Assembly (NCBI GenBank): GCA_029237775.1
Contig: JAQZBR010000007.1
Coordinates: forward strand, 62,001 to 126,000
From: Bacteroidota bacterium
GTDB taxonomy: Bacteria > Bacteroidota > Bacteroidia > 2-12-FULL-35-15
DNA: 64,000 bases
Direction of reading: 5' to 3'
How positions within the stretch are numbered: position 1 is the first letter of the stretch; the number at the start of each line of letters is the position of its first letter. Both the position numbers and the translations under genes were made by a program. Positions 27,432 to 35,248 of the stretch are shown in pieces. The notes beneath the pieces are model-generated. The model had not been told where the DNA came from. It saw only the letters and a list, made by a program, of their open reading frames with translations, and did not search any database.

Positions 27432-27584
27432 CTGCTCAACTTCCTCCATCTATTAAATTAATATCCGGTTAATTAATTTTCTTTAACGCCAGATTCCATC
27501 CAATTCCTGCGTCACATCCACCGGCTCTCTTATCCTTTCATATCAACCAGTTCGGGCCATCTAAGCAAATTTCGTTTCTGCAAA

Positions 27585-27603
27585 AACTTTTAAACAAAAA
27601 CGC
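27585..27603 (+). repeat. 19-base element shared with 2167-2185
   Basis: AACTTTTAAACAAAAACGC, one mismatch from the copy before the SMC operon. GTTATTAACA follows three bases later, and a TAnnTTTG element follows 67 bases later. Confidence 0.5.
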
Positions 27604-27670
27604 AGGTTATTAACAAAACCATGTTTGTAATTACAATTAGTCTATGGTATAAACAGGGTTCAAATTAGAA

Positions 27671-27678
27671 TAGTTTTG
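27671..27678 (+). promoter_or_regulatory. -7 promoter element for the barrel gene
   Basis: TAGTTTTG fits TAnnTTTG. The TTG that could be read as a start codon (27676) is part of this element, which supports a start further downstream. Confidence 0.45.
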
Positions 27679-27756
27679 TTCAACACAGGCTGTGAGGAAT
27701 TGAGAGTTGTGTTTAAGAACATGAACAAGCGAATGATCTTACATAAAACAAATGCT

Positions 27757-29073
27757 ATGATAAATAAAATTTTACTCTCCTTCACTTTAGTGCTTGCACT
27801 AGTGTTTAATAGCAAAGCTCAAAAAGCACCGAAACAAAAACAACTCCCTTCTGTAGCGCTTGGTGTAGGGATTCTTTCATTCAACGGTGACGTGGGGAAT
27901 GGTGTTAACCTAAGCTCTTTCAGTCGTATCCGCGGTGGTTATAATCTTGTAATCGAAGAGCGGATCGGCAAATACATTGGTGTATCACTTAACGGTTTAT
28001 ATGGAAAACTTGCAGACAGCGACAACCTAAAATCAAGCAGCAGAAACTTTCAGACAAATATAATTCAGGGAGATCTTAATCTTGTGATCCATTTTGACAA
28101 TGATCTTATTTTCAAACGCAACAGCGCTTTTGCACCATACTTATCTGCGGGCTTTGGCTATCTGATGTTTGACCCTCATGGTGATCTTCAGGATAAAAAT
28201 GGATTAAAATATAATTACTGGTCTGACGGAACCATTCGTGACCTGGCAGAATCTGATACCGCTTCGGCAAGTGCTCAGATCATACAAAGAGATTACACCT
28301 ATGAAACAAAATTAAAAGACTCGGCAGTAAACTATTCCAGAAGCACGTTTGCTATTCCTCTGACTGCCGGCTTTAATCTTAAGCTGTCTGACAAGATCAG
28401 TATGAACCTCGCAGCAACCTATTGCCTGACAATGACTGATTATATCGATAATTACAAAATAGGGAAGAATGATAATTACATCTTCGCTCATGTTGCTCTA
28501 AAATACAGCTTCGGAAAAGCATACGATGATAGTGATCCTGTTTATCAAACCGTTGATTTTACTTCTCTTGAAAAACTTGATACAGATGGTGATGGTGTAA
28601 ACGATGGAGATGACCGTTGTCCGGGAACTCCATCCGGGGTTAAGGTAAGCAACCACGGTTGTCCACTGGATGACGATGAAGATGGTGTTCCTGATTATCG
28701 TGATAAAGAATTAAAAACAGCAAAAGGAATGCTTGTAGATGAAAACGGGGTTACAGTAACTGACAAACAGATAGCAGACAGACAAGCTCAGTGGGATTCC
28801 CTTGCAACTGAAAGAAGTGAATTGTTCAATGAAAATCCAAGCCTGGCTTACCTGAAAAGCGTTGATCAAAAAGCAGCAGAATTAAGAAAATCCAATCCGA
28901 ATGCAGCAGCATACAGCAAGATTCCTGTTGCTTTGAAACCTGCAGATAAGAACAATGACGGATACATTTCATCTGAAGAGATTGCAGCAGCAATTGATTC
29001 ATTCTTCGATGGTGACTCTGCATTCACAGTAGAGAAATTGAATGACCTTATTGATTATTTCTTTGAACAGTAA
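27757..29073 (+). CDS. Outer-membrane beta-barrel protein with thrombospondin type-3 repeat and EF-hand
   Basis: About 438 residues from the chosen ATG, which opens a clean signal peptide (INKILLSFTLVLALVFNSKAQ). Residues about 25-255 alternate short strands typical of a porin-like barrel (AVGVGILSFNGDVG-type openings, SFGKAY end). Then comes a calcium-binding TSP3 segment (DTDGDGVNDGDDRCPGTPSG, then DDDEDGVPDYRD) and, near the end, an EF-hand-like loop DKNNDGYISSEE. There is no OmpA peptidoglycan domain. The protein at 30648 shares barrel and TSP3 design, so the two are paralogs flanking an adhesive-type gene. Confidence 0.82.
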   Translation: MINKILLSFTLVLALVFNSKAQKAPKQKQLPSVALGVGILSFNGDVGNGVNLSSFSRIRGGYNLVIEERIGKYIGVSLNGLYGKLADSDNLKSSSRNFQTNIIQGDLNLVIHFDNDLIFKRNSAFAPYLSAGFGYLMFDPHGDLQDKNGLKYNYWSDGTIRDLAESDTASASAQIIQRDYTYETKLKDSAVNYSRSTFAIPLTAGFNLKLSDKISMNLAATYCLTMTDYIDNYKIGKNDNYIFAHVALKYSFGKAYDDSDPVYQTVDFTSLEKLDTDGDGVNDGDDRCPGTPSGVKVSNHGCPLDDDEDGVPDYRDKELKTAKGMLVDENGVTVTDKQIADRQAQWDSLATERSELFNENPSLAYLKSVDQKAAELRKSNPNAAAYSKIPVALKPADKNNDGYISSEEIAAAIDSFFDGDSAFTVEKLNDLIDYFFEQ

Positions 29074-29103
29074 TTGTAACAATACCCAAAAACCCTTATA
29101 AAT

Positions 29104-30573
29104 ATGTTAAAATACGGAGCACTTTTATTCAACACGATCGCGTTGTTGATCTATCAGTTTTTCTTTGCTGAAGGAGTGACAATCACTCAGAAAGTCCCTT
29201 CAAGTGCAAAACCTGATACTGAATTTACAGTAGAGCTTACTATTAATAAAGGTGCAACTACCGGGTTTGCAAAGCTTCAGCAGGATCTCCCTGAAGGGTT
29301 TACAGCTGTTCAGGAAGAGAACAATGGTGCTTCTTTCACATTCAGCAACCAATCTGTAAAATTCATCTGGATGTCATTACCGAATGACAAAGAATTCAAG
29401 ATAAGATATAAAGTGAAAGTAGCTGCCGGAATGAGTGGTGACAAATCTATCGGAGGAAAGTTTTCTTATGTAACTGACAATGTTAAACAATCGATAGATA
29501 TCGCTCCATCCACTATTAACATCGAATCTTCTGCGGTTGCAGCAAACACAAGTGCTCCGGATAACACTGTGAAAACAGCTGATAATACAACTTCACCAAC
29601 CACAGATAATTCAGCGAATACTGGTACAACAAATACAACTCCTGTTACTCCTGCAAATGAACCATCTTCGGTTGTTTGTACCCGCAAAGTTCCCGATAAT
29701 GCAAGCGGTAATTTCACTGTTGAATTAGTAATAAACAAAGGGAACATTTCCGGTTTTGCCAAGCTGCTTGAAACCTTACCTGCAGGATTCACTGCAACTC
29801 AAGGTGAATCTCAGGGTGCATCTTTCAGCTTTAATGAAGGAAAAGTGAAATTTGTATGGGTGTCAATGCCGGCAGTTCCTGAATTTAAAATCACTTACAA
29901 GGTTGCGGCAGCTTCAAGCACTCCGGCAAATTCAGCGATTGAAGGTGTGTTTTCTTACATAGAAAATGATGAAACCAAAAAATTTGTGATTCCTGCCACA
30001 ACGATTTCCGGTAACGGAGCTATGGCAACTAACACTGACGCTCCGGCAAACACTAACAAAACACCGGAAAACACGACTGGAAACTCTGCGGATAATACCG
30101 CAACAAACAGCACAACAACGGATAATACAATAGCCAACAACACAACGAACAACACTTCAACAGATAATTCTACCAAAACAAATGATACTCCGGTAGCTAA
30201 CAGTAATACTGCCTCAAATACAAACAACAGCTCTAATACAGACAACACAAAGAACAGCCTGTCTGCAACCAATATCCCATCTCCACAAGGTAACGTTAAT
30301 TATAAAGTTCAGATAGCTGCACTAAGAAATGCAGTTGAAGCGGATAAGCTTGCAACAAGATTTAACATAAATCAAAGGATCGAACAGGAAATGGCGGGAG
30401 GTTTTACAAAGTATCTGGTAGGCTCACATCCTGAATATAAATCAGCAAGAGATGCAAGGGAGTCGATTAAATCAAAGGGTGTGAATGATGCATTTGTTAC
30501 TGCATACAACAGTGGGAAACGTATAACTGTGCAGGAAGCGTTGATGATCACAAGCCAGAAATGGTACAGGTAA
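29104..30573 (+). CDS. Secreted protein with duplicated beta domain, Asn/Thr-rich linker and SPOR-like C-terminus
   Basis: 489 residues. Signal peptide to about 24. Two homologous beta-sandwich domains (about 25-140 and 195-305) share FTVELxINKG, GFAKL, LPxGFTA and VKFxWxSxP, so they arose by internal duplication. A Thr/Asn/Ser-rich linker follows (about 310-395). The last 90 residues (NYKVQIAAL, KYLVGSHPEYKSARDARESIKSKGV, AFVTAYNSGKRITVQEA) are a SPOR-like domain, which in other proteins binds denuded peptidoglycan. It lies between two barrel genes. Possible role: bridging wall and outer membrane or surface (inference). Confidence 0.78.
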   Translation: MLKYGALLFNTIALLIYQFFFAEGVTITQKVPSSAKPDTEFTVELTINKGATTGFAKLQQDLPEGFTAVQEENNGASFTFSNQSVKFIWMSLPNDKEFKIRYKVKVAAGMSGDKSIGGKFSYVTDNVKQSIDIAPSTINIESSAVAANTSAPDNTVKTADNTTSPTTDNSANTGTTNTTPVTPANEPSSVVCTRKVPDNASGNFTVELVINKGNISGFAKLLETLPAGFTATQGESQGASFSFNEGKVKFVWVSMPAVPEFKITYKVAAASSTPANSAIEGVFSYIENDETKKFVIPATTISGNGAMATNTDAPANTNKTPENTTGNSADNTATNSTTTDNTIANNTTNNTSTDNSTKTNDTPVANSNTASNTNNSSNTDNTKNSLSATNIPSPQGNVNYKVQIAALRNAVEADKLATRFNINQRIEQEMAGGFTKYLVGSHPEYKSARDARESIKSKGVNDAFVTAYNSGKRITVQEALMITSQKWYR

Positions 30574-30590
30574 ATTAAAAGCACTTAAGA

Positions 30591-30632
30591 AAGCTCAATT
30601 TAGCATCAGGACAGTGTTAAATTGAGTTTTTT
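30591..30632 (+). terminator. Rho-independent terminator after the SPOR-like gene
   Basis: Stem CTCAATTTA (30594-30602) pairs with TAAATTGAG (30618-30626), loop of 15 bases, then TTTTTT. The following gene's -7 element starts two bases later, so one transcript ends exactly where the next begins. Confidence 0.7.
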
Positions 30633-30634
30633 GT

Positions 30635-30642
30635 TATATTTG
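30635..30642 (+). promoter_or_regulatory. -7 promoter element for the second barrel gene
   Basis: TATATTTG, exact TAnnTTTG, ending five bases before the ATG at 30648, which would give a leaderless or nearly leaderless mRNA. No -33 at the normal distance. Confidence 0.4.
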
Positions 30643-30647
30643 TGAAT

Positions 30648-32981
30648 ATGGTCAGTAGATTAAAGGTTTTAACTTTTTTATGTCTGTTGAACTATTCTTG
30701 TTTCGCCCAGAACAGCGAGACCTCCAGTGATAGTATTGCAAAAGCTTCAGCCGCTCAAAGCAAACCTCAGCCGAAAAAGGAATTTGTCTTCAAGCCTACG
30801 ATAGGGCTTGGGGCCGGCCTGTTTTCTTTTTATGGTGACCTTTACGGAAATCATTTTCAAAACCCATCGGTCAGCCGTATCGCTTACGAGCTTAATGTTG
30901 CTCAACGTATGACTGATTATCTTCAGTTTAATTTCAATGTGATCTTCGGCCAGCTTGGTGCCAATGAACGGAATGTTGGTGAAGGCCGAAACTTAAATTT
31001 CAATTCACATATTCGCGCGGGTGGCATAAACCTCCTGTATAATTTCGGTAATTTCCTTCCGAAGGACAGATGGGCTAGTCCATACATCTCTTTAGGCATC
31101 GAGTCTTTTGAGTTCCTTTCTAAAACAGATCTTTATGACGCTGAAGGAAATCGCTATCATTATTGGGCTGATGGCACTATCCGTAACCTTCCTGAAAACG
31201 ACCTTAACGCAATGAATGCCATTGAGCTTCATCGCGATTATACGTATGAGTCCGACATCCGCAGCATGAACCTGGATGGTTTTGGCAAATACTCCGAACG
31301 CTCGTGGGCAGTTCCCGTTGGTGCGGGTGCTTTAATGAAGATCAACGACTACTGGACGTTCAAGATCGGTGCAACGATGCACTTTACCTTTACTGACTAT
31401 ATCGATGGGGTTACCGGCAAAAGTGTTGATAACAGAACCGGAAACAGTAAAAATGATAATTTCATGATGACTTCTTTTTCCCTCCATTATAATCTTGGAA
31501 CAAAGAAAAAGGCTCTTGATACAGTTGACGAGGAGACATTTAGCGATGTTGACTTCTTTGCTTTAGACCTCGAGGATTTTGACAAAGATGGAGTGACCGA
31601 TTCGAAAGATTCCTGCCAGGGTACACCTGAAGGGATGCCAGTAGATGCCAAAGGTTGTCCGCTCGATGATGATAGTGATGGCGTGCCCAACAATCAGGAT
31701 GATGAACCATCAACTCCTCAGGGGGCATTAGTTGACACTCGTGGTGTAACACTGAATGACTCTACAATTGCATACCAATACAGTTTTTACACTGATTCCA
31801 CAGGTCAATTCGCGAAAGTGGAATACCACGATCATAATGGTAATCCCAGAAATAATGTATTGCAAAAGGAATATACTGTTGAGATAGGGGAATTTAAAAA
31901 GGGATTACCACCTGAGACGATGACTAAATTCCTTAGTATTAATGATATTTCCAGCTCGCTTGTAGATGATTCCACCACCGTTTATACTGCAGGTAAGTTC
32001 CCGGACCTTTTATCAGCGGAAAAGCGAAAACAGGAACTTGTGAGCCAGGGCCTTACCGATGCAAAAGTTGTCTACAAGCAAAACGGAAAGTATTATGATG
32101 CTCCTAAATATGGATCATCCACAGAAAAAGGTATAGCCGGAAATAAAAGCGGTTCGAATGACCCAAGCGGAAATAAGAATAATGATCCAATAAAAAACAA
32201 CGATCCACAGACGGGTAACAACGGAAATTCAGGCAACAAAGGAAATGATACAAATTCAAATTCGAATAATGATCCTCTTGCGAATAACAATTCCAATCCT
32301 GATAAAACTGGAAACAAAAGCAACCCGGTAAAAACCAATCCTGAAAATAATAATGACCAAAAGGGAAATCCGGAAGGCGCAATTGCCGGAAATCAAAAAG
32401 GGGTTGTACTACGTGTTCAGCTTGGTGCTTATAGAAATCGTCTTTCTAAAAAGGTATTCAAGGATATCGGGGATCTGATTGAAATTAAAACTGAGGATGG
32501 TTTATATAAATACCTTACAGGTTCTTTCACTGATTTCGATGCAGCGGCAAGACATAAAGTAGAAATGCTTTTAAAAGGCTATAATGGAGCTTTCATTGCA
32601 GCATACAAAGATGGAAAACGTATTTCCCTGACGGAAGCCGGAGCTACAATGCCTAAAAAAGGAGAAGAGAACGAAATCTCTGACAGCAGCGCTGTGAATG
32701 GGGCAAACAAAAATCTGGTTATTTTTAAAGTCCAGGTTGGTGTTTTTAAAAATGAACCACCTGCAGATAAAAAAGTGATGTTCAATTCTATAAATGGCCT
32801 AAGTAAAGAGGTGACTTCAGCCGGACTAACCCGTTATGTTGCCGGATCCTTTCCTGATTATAAGTCAGCAGAGGCTATGAAAGCTTCTTTGATAAAGAGC
32901 GGTGTCACCGATGCTTTTGTTATCGCCTTCTTTAACGGAGAGTATATCACCATCCAGGAAGCTATCGAACTTTCAAAATAA
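30648..32981 (+). CDS. Outer-membrane barrel protein with TSP3 repeat and three SPOR-like domains
   Basis: About 777 residues from the ATG at 30648 (a GTG six bases earlier falls in a promoter-like element). Signal peptide ending FAQ. Barrel region about 50-280, TSP3 calcium segment (DKDGVTDSKDSCQGTPEG, then DDDSDGVPNNQDD) near 310-345. Then SPOR-like domains at about 410-480 (YTVEIGEFKKG), 585-660 (LRVQLGAYRNR) and 690-775 (FKVQVGVFKNE), with an Asn/Gly/Lys-rich linker between the first and second. SPOR domains bind glycan strands lacking stem peptides (established). The combination suggests an outer-membrane protein anchored to the wall. Confidence 0.8.
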   Translation: MVSRLKVLTFLCLLNYSCFAQNSETSSDSIAKASAAQSKPQPKKEFVFKPTIGLGAGLFSFYGDLYGNHFQNPSVSRIAYELNVAQRMTDYLQFNFNVIFGQLGANERNVGEGRNLNFNSHIRAGGINLLYNFGNFLPKDRWASPYISLGIESFEFLSKTDLYDAEGNRYHYWADGTIRNLPENDLNAMNAIELHRDYTYESDIRSMNLDGFGKYSERSWAVPVGAGALMKINDYWTFKIGATMHFTFTDYIDGVTGKSVDNRTGNSKNDNFMMTSFSLHYNLGTKKKALDTVDEETFSDVDFFALDLEDFDKDGVTDSKDSCQGTPEGMPVDAKGCPLDDDSDGVPNNQDDEPSTPQGALVDTRGVTLNDSTIAYQYSFYTDSTGQFAKVEYHDHNGNPRNNVLQKEYTVEIGEFKKGLPPETMTKFLSINDISSSLVDDSTTVYTAGKFPDLLSAEKRKQELVSQGLTDAKVVYKQNGKYYDAPKYGSSTEKGIAGNKSGSNDPSGNKNNDPIKNNDPQTGNNGNSGNKGNDTNSNSNNDPLANNNSNPDKTGNKSNPVKTNPENNNDQKGNPEGAIAGNQKGVVLRVQLGAYRNRLSKKVFKDIGDLIEIKTEDGLYKYLTGSFTDFDAAARHKVEMLLKGYNGAFIAAYKDGKRISLTEAGATMPKKGEENEISDSSAVNGANKNLVIFKVQVGVFKNEPPADKKVMFNSINGLSKEVTSAGLTRYVAGSFPDYKSAEAMKASLIKSGVTDAFVIAFFNGEYITIQEAIELSK

Positions 32982-33136
32982 AAATTTTTTACTCGCTATT
33001 TTGTCTGTTTAGTTTTAAAAATGGAACGTAAGCTTCCCTTCTGCTAATCTCAGCTCACCTAAATCTGCATAAGTAAGAAAACTACAATACCTGGTTTATT
33101 AAACAGATAAACGAAGTCTATATCCTGGTATAATTT

Positions 33137-33167
33137 TTTGTTCCTTCAATCCGGCAGTCTATATTTG
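33137..33167 (+). promoter_or_regulatory. Bacteroidota promoter of msrA
   Basis: TTTG at 33137-33140, 19-base spacer, TATATTTG at 33160-33167: a textbook -33/-7 pair. Transcription would begin about 20 bases before the ATG at 33192. A possible TTG start at 33138 is thus part of the promoter. Confidence 0.75.
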
Positions 33168-33191
33168 CCGTATATAGAGAAAAACTATTCA

Positions 33192-33851
33192 ATGAAAAAA
33201 TTAATCACAATATTTGCCGTTATTTCATTTAATAGTGCTTTCATTTCCTGTGCCCAGAAAACAGAACATAAAAATGAAGCAAAAAATTCTAGTCAAACAT
33301 TGAGTACAAATACAATGAATATGGATACAGCAACATTCGGAGCAGGGTGCTTTTGGTGCGTAGAGGCACAATTTCAACTATTAGAGGGTGTCACATCTGT
33401 CTCATCAGGTTATTCCGGTGGAACAGTAAAAAATCCGGCTTACCGGGAAGTTTGTAATGGTACTACAGGACATGCAGAAGTTACTCAAATAGTATATGAT
33501 AGTTCTAAGATCTCATATGAGGAATTATTGGCCGCCTTCTGGCAAGCTCATGATCCTACTCAGTTAAACAGGCAGGGAAATGATGTTGGGACGCAATACC
33601 GTTCAGTTATTTTTTATCATACCGAAAAACAAAAGGATCTTGCAGAAAAATATAAAAGAGAATTAAACGCATCCGGAGCCTGGGATAAGCCAATAGTTAC
33701 AGAGATAAGTCCGTTTAAAGTGTTTTACAAAGCGGAGGACTATCATCAGAACTATTATAATCAGAACGGAACTGAACCCTATTGCAGCTTTGTAATTCAG
33801 CCTAAAGTGGAGAAATTCAAAAAAGTTTTTAAGGATAAAATAAGACATTAA
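33192..33851 (+). CDS. msrA: Peptide-methionine (S)-S-oxide reductase, exported lipoprotein form
   Basis: 219 residues from ATG 33192. Lipoprotein signal (ITIFAVISFNSAFISCAQ) with the lipobox cysteine near 20, a 25-residue linker, then MsrA: FGAGCFWCVEA with catalytic cysteine, SGYSGG, GHAEVTQIVYD, FWQAHDPTQLNRQGNDVGTQYRS and the EDYHQNYY end. It repairs oxidised methionine in envelope proteins. MsrB is not in the window. A strong promoter lies ahead and a two-way terminator directly after. Confidence 0.93.
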   Translation: MKKLITIFAVISFNSAFISCAQKTEHKNEAKNSSQTLSTNTMNMDTATFGAGCFWCVEAQFQLLEGVTSVSSGYSGGTVKNPAYREVCNGTTGHAEVTQIVYDSSKISYEELLAAFWQAHDPTQLNRQGNDVGTQYRSVIFYHTEKQKDLAEKYKRELNASGAWDKPIVTEISPFKVFYKAEDYHQNYYNQNGTEPYCSFVIQPKVEKFKKVFKDKIRH

Positions 33852-33881
33852 AAAAACACCCCGCGATTGCGGGGTGTTTTT
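33852..33881. terminator. Two-way rho-independent terminator between msrA and the 37-residue ORF
   Basis: Perfect stem CACCCCGC-GATT-GCGGGGTG flanked by A-run on the left and T-run on the right, so it can stop transcription on both strands. It starts one base after the msrA stop codon and lies 15 bases past the stop of the minus-strand small ORF. Confidence 0.92.
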
Positions 33882-33896
33882 GGGAATTTTTATCCT

Positions 33897-34010
33897 TTAT
33901 TTACTTGGCCAGGTATATTCTTTAAACTGACTATAAGAATTGATACTGTAGCTTTTTGCAATTTTCTGCATTATTGCTATCCCAATTAAAACTAACATCA
34001 CCATTTTCAT
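33897..34010 (-). CDS. 37-residue membrane-associated peptide with strong ribosome site
   Basis: Short minus-strand ORF: a hydrophobic start (MKMVMLVLIGIAIM) and a polar tail (QKIAKSYSINSYSQFKEYTW). Upstream on the same strand is AAAGGAGAGG ending six bases before the ATG, a strong Shine-Dalgarno for a phylum that seldom uses one. TAGATTTG, a -7 element, lies about 40 bases before the ATG, and the terminator at 33852-33881 follows. Ribosome site, promoter element and terminator together argue for a real gene. Function is unknown; a toxin-like or regulatory membrane peptide is possible. Confidence 0.65.
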   Translation of the reverse strand: MKMVMLVLIGIAIMQKIAKSYSINSYSQFKEYTWPSK

Positions 34011-34049
34011 AATCACCCTCTCCTTTCGTTTAATGTAATATAAAGATAA

Positions 34050-34057
34050 CAAATCTA
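34050..34057 (-). promoter_or_regulatory. -7 element for the 37-residue ORF
   Basis: Minus strand reads TAGATTTG, exact TAnnTTTG. A TTTG further upstream is spaced at about 26 bases, longer than normal. Confidence 0.4.
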
Positions 34058-34124
34058 AAAACTCTACCCGTAATAAAATCGCCCAAACGCCTTAATTACA
34101 AAGCGAAAGTGCCGATATCAAGGG

Positions 34125-35222
34125 TTAGGATTCGATTTTATTGGAACTTGCATACCCGCGCCACTTCTCTATTACCAGCTGCATATCCTCCGGCAATTCC
34201 GAATCGAAATGAATGTATTCCCCTGAAATAGGATGACTAAACCCCAGCGATTTCGCATGTAGAGCGTGTCGGGGCAATAACTGAAAACAATTTTCAACAA
34301 ACTGTTTATACTTCGCGAAAGTTGTGCCTTTGAGAATTCTGTCGCCTCCATAAGTATCATCATTGAAGAGTGAGTGACCTATATGCTGCATATGTGCCCT
34401 GATCTGATGCGTCCGCCCCGTTTCAAGTTTACATTCTAACAGTGTTACATACCCGAATCTTTCGAGGACTTTATAATGCGTGACAGCATGCTTTCCATGT
34501 TCGCTGTCTTCAGGATAAACATCCATCAGTTTTCTGTCTCGTAAATGTCGCCCGATATTTCCGACAACCGTCCCACTCTCTTCCTGAAAATCTCCCCATA
34601 CCAGTGCAACGTATTTACGATCAAGATTCCTGTCAAAAAAATCCTTTGCCAGCCTTGTCATAGCAAGTTCACTTTTTGCAACTACCATGATCCCGCTGGT
34701 ATTCTTATCCAGCCTGTGAACCAAGCCAGGACGTAAAGCCGGTGTAATTTTCCCTGAAGTCGAACTTTCAGTAACCGTGGCTCCAGATTTACTCACGGGA
34801 AGATTCTGGAAATGGTAAACCAGTGCATTAACCAAAGTACCCTTGTAATTTCCGTAGCCCGGATGGACAACCATTCCGGGCTTTTTATTTATGATGATCA
34901 AAGCGTCATCCTCGTACACTATATCAATGGGAATATCCTGCGGGATAAGCTCAATTTCGCGCGGAGGATGAGAGAAAACCACTGTGATCACATCAAAAGG
35001 CTTGACCTTATAATTCGATTTAACGGGCTTATCATTCACAAGAATATTTCCATTCTCTGCTGCCTGCTGGATTTTTGTACGTGTAGCATTTTCAATCCTG
35101 TTCATCAGGAATTTATCAATTCTTAGAAGGGACTGGCCTTTATCTGTTGTGATCTTAAAATGCTCAAAGAGGCCTTGTTCTTCATCTTCGTGCTCATCTT
35201 GCAAGCCTTGCTCGTCATTCAT
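34125..35222 (-). CDS. rluD: 23S rRNA pseudouridine synthase, RluD-type
   Basis: 365 residues. N-terminal S4 domain (LRIDKFLMNRIENATRTKIQ, about 33-55), then the RluA-family catalytic domain with HRLDKNTSG (catalytic aspartate) near 167-175 and RTHQIRAHM near 273-281. RluD modifies helix 69 of 23S rRNA. The first 25 residues are acidic and glutamine-rich, longer than in E. coli. It starts 26 bases after the T9SS gene, probably in the same minus-strand operon. Confidence 0.92.
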   Translation of the reverse strand: MNDEQGLQDEHEDEEQGLFEHFKITTDKGQSLLRIDKFLMNRIENATRTKIQQAAENGNILVNDKPVKSNYKVKPFDVITVVFSHPPREIELIPQDIPIDIVYEDDALIIINKKPGMVVHPGYGNYKGTLVNALVYHFQNLPVSKSGATVTESSTSGKITPALRPGLVHRLDKNTSGIMVVAKSELAMTRLAKDFFDRNLDRKYVALVWGDFQEESGTVVGNIGRHLRDRKLMDVYPEDSEHGKHAVTHYKVLERFGYVTLLECKLETGRTHQIRAHMQHIGHSLFNDDTYGGDRILKGTTFAKYKQFVENCFQLLPRHALHAKSLGFSHPISGEYIHFDSELPEDMQLVIEKWRGYASSNKIES

Positions 35223-35248
35223 AATTATCGTATTGCTTTTGAAGATGA

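Larger units (their letters stand above)
27432..27756. other. 325-base intergenic region before the barrel gene
   Basis: No ORF of its own. It contains a weak A/T-only hairpin (27455-27462 with 27472-27479), the second copy of the 19-base element (27585-27603), TTATTAACA (27607-27615) and a -7 element (27671-27678). TTG (27676) or upstream ATG (27721, 27733) starts would extend the following gene into this region, but they are less likely than 27757. Confidence 0.6.

Noticed and set aside
27676-27756. TTG or upstream ATG starts for the first barrel gene
   Set aside because: TTG lies in a -7 element; the ATG at 27757 gives a clean signal peptide, whereas upstream starts put a polar stretch before it.
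29955-30272. Hydrophobic antisense ORF of 105 residues
   Set aside because: It is the mirror of the Asn/Thr-rich linker codons; such repeats give hydrophobic antisense reading by composition.
33138-33191. TTG start extending msrA by 18 residues
   Set aside because: The TTG is the -33 element of a well-spaced promoter, and the ATG at 33192 opens a normal lipoprotein signal.
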